The translations under genes and the position numbers were made by a program. This document shows positions 5,503-6,065 of a stretch of 6,065 nt of DNA, piece by piece. Under the pieces are notes generated by a model. The model ran no database searches. It was not told the DNA's origin and saw only the letters and a list, made by a program, of their open reading frames with translations. The first letter of the stretch is position 1; each line of letters begins with the position of its first letter. The stretch is taken from positions 1 to 6,065 of the forward strand of contig VBLD01000221.1 in assembly GCA_005879205.1 (NCBI GenBank), in the 5' to 3' direction. Source of the DNA: Deltaproteobacteria bacterium. GTDB taxonomy: Bacteria; Desulfobacterota; Binatia; DP-6.

Positions 5503-5928
5503 ATGCGGAGCGCAACCGGGATGGTGGTGGCCGCGGCCGTCGCGGCCTCGATGGCACGAGGAGCGACCGCGGCGAGTGTCCCGTGGGAAGAGCGTCCGAC
5601 CGCGGCACGTGTGTGGTACACGGTCGGCGCCGTCGTCGCCAACCTGACGCCGCTGTCGGCGCTCTATGCGCCGCGCTGCCTGCCCGGCTACATCCTGTGC
5701 AAGCTTTCGTTCGCGGGGGTGAGCGTGCTTGCAGCCGTCGACCAGCTCGCCTTCTCCGGCGGCGCCAATCTCGACCAGACGCGGGCCATACTCCATCGCG
5801 GGTTTGCCGGCGACTGGGTCATCACTCCCCGACACGTGGCGCGGGAGGCGACGCCCGAGCCGTTGCCCGAGCCTCCGCCGCCGGCCGCGGGTGGCGAGCA
5901 TCGGGGGTTCGAGCCGCCTCCGATTTAG
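5503..5928 (+). CDS. Conserved-looking small exported or membrane protein, unknown function
   Basis: The protein has 141 residues. The N-terminus looks like a signal peptide: MRSATG, then an Ala/Val-rich core (7-16), with possible cleavage after ATAA (21-24). Two further hydrophobic stretches follow, about 38-58 (YTVGAVVANLTPLSALYAP) and 63-84 (YILCKLSFAGVSVLAAV), with Cys59 and Cys66 between and around them. A patterned segment, LDQTRAILHRGFAGDW (90-105), is followed by a Pro/Glu-rich tail (117-141) that ends EPPPI. The start is fixed by a strong AGGAGG. I do not recognise a named family; the clear hydrophobic pattern and good ribosome-binding site argue that it is a real gene. An inner-membrane or periplasmic place is inferred. 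Its stop is two bases from the stop of the convergent cyclophilin gene. Confidence 0.8.
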   Translation: MRSATGMVVAAAVAASMARGATAASVPWEERPTAARVWYTVGAVVANLTPLSALYAPRCLPGYILCKLSFAGVSVLAAVDQLAFSGGANLDQTRAILHRGFAGDWVITPRHVAREATPEPLPEPPPPAAGGEHRGFEPPPI

Positions 5929-5930
5929 TT

Positions 5931-6065
5931 CTATTCGCCGGCCACTTTCACCGACTTGATCGTGACGGCGTCGACGGGGACGTTCTGGTGGGGCCCCTTG
6001 GTGGCGGTCTTCACCTGCTCGATCTTTCGCACCACGTCCATACCTTCGACGACCTTGCCGAAGAC
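5931..6065 (-). CDS. ppiB: Cyclophilin-type peptidyl-prolyl cis-trans isomerase, C-terminal end
   Basis: The last 44 residues of a cyclophilin are visible; the rest lies beyond the window. FGKVVEGMDVVRKIEQV is the well-known C-terminal cyclophilin motif, followed by HQNVPVDAVTIKSVKV and the stop TAG at 5931-5933. The enzyme speeds cis-trans rotation of prolyl bonds during protein folding. Whether it is cytoplasmic or exported depends on the missing N-terminus, so the symbol names the family rather than a proven orthologue. No terminator is visible between it and the convergent gene. Confidence 0.9.
   Translation of the reverse strand, partial: VFGKVVEGMDVVRKIEQVKTATKGPHQNVPVDAVTIKSVKVAGE

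Noticed and set aside
1..6065. CRISPR array, insertion sequence, phage or defence system
   Set aside because: No regularly spaced repeats, terminal inverted repeats, transposase, integrase or toxin-antitoxin pair could be seen. The window is largely ordinary housekeeping sequence.

Overview
This is a 6,065-base stretch of high-GC bacterial chromosome made mostly of housekeeping genes. The gene content (the tRNA-Gln, prs, rplY, pth order, L25 of the long CTC type, bacterial cyclophilin, tRNAs without an encoded CCA end) fits a GC-rich deltaproteobacterial, Rokubacteria or NC10-like lineage. The sequence alone does not settle the phylum.

Left part, minus strand (1-2330): a compact operon reads right to left as tRNA-Gln(TTG), prs (PRPP synthase), rplY/ctc (ribosomal protein L25) and pth (peptidyl-tRNA hydrolase, cut by the window edge). 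Gaps are 26, 17 and 3 bases. A good sigma70-type promoter (TTGACA, 17-base spacer, TAGCAT) lies just upstream of the tRNA. The operon joins nucleotide precursor supply with translation: a glutamine tRNA, a 5S-rRNA-binding ribosomal protein and the enzyme that recycles peptidyl-tRNA.

Middle, plus strand (2395-3741): a divergent suhB-type inositol monophosphatase gene has a start codon that overlaps the -35 box of the tRNA-Gln operon. It is followed by tRNA-Arg(CCG) and a 60-residue zinc-ribbon protein. The zinc-ribbon gene has its own promoter, a strong Shine-Dalgarno sequence and a textbook intrinsic terminator.

Right part (3763-5449): two divergent genes are both broken. One is an isochorismatase-family hydrolase (minus strand) with an out-of-frame internal deletion. 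The other is a DUF748/AsmA-like envelope protein (plus strand) reduced to its two ends in alternating frames. Either the locus is decaying or the assembly is wrong here.

Right end (5503-6065): an intact small exported protein of unknown function converges, two bases apart, on the 3' end of a cyclophilin-type prolyl isomerase gene that runs off the window.

I found no CRISPR array, insertion sequence, phage gene or recognisable novel multi-gene system. The points most worth a second look are the two adjacent broken genes, the promoter that overlaps the suhB start, and the G-rich leader of the zinc-ribbon gene.
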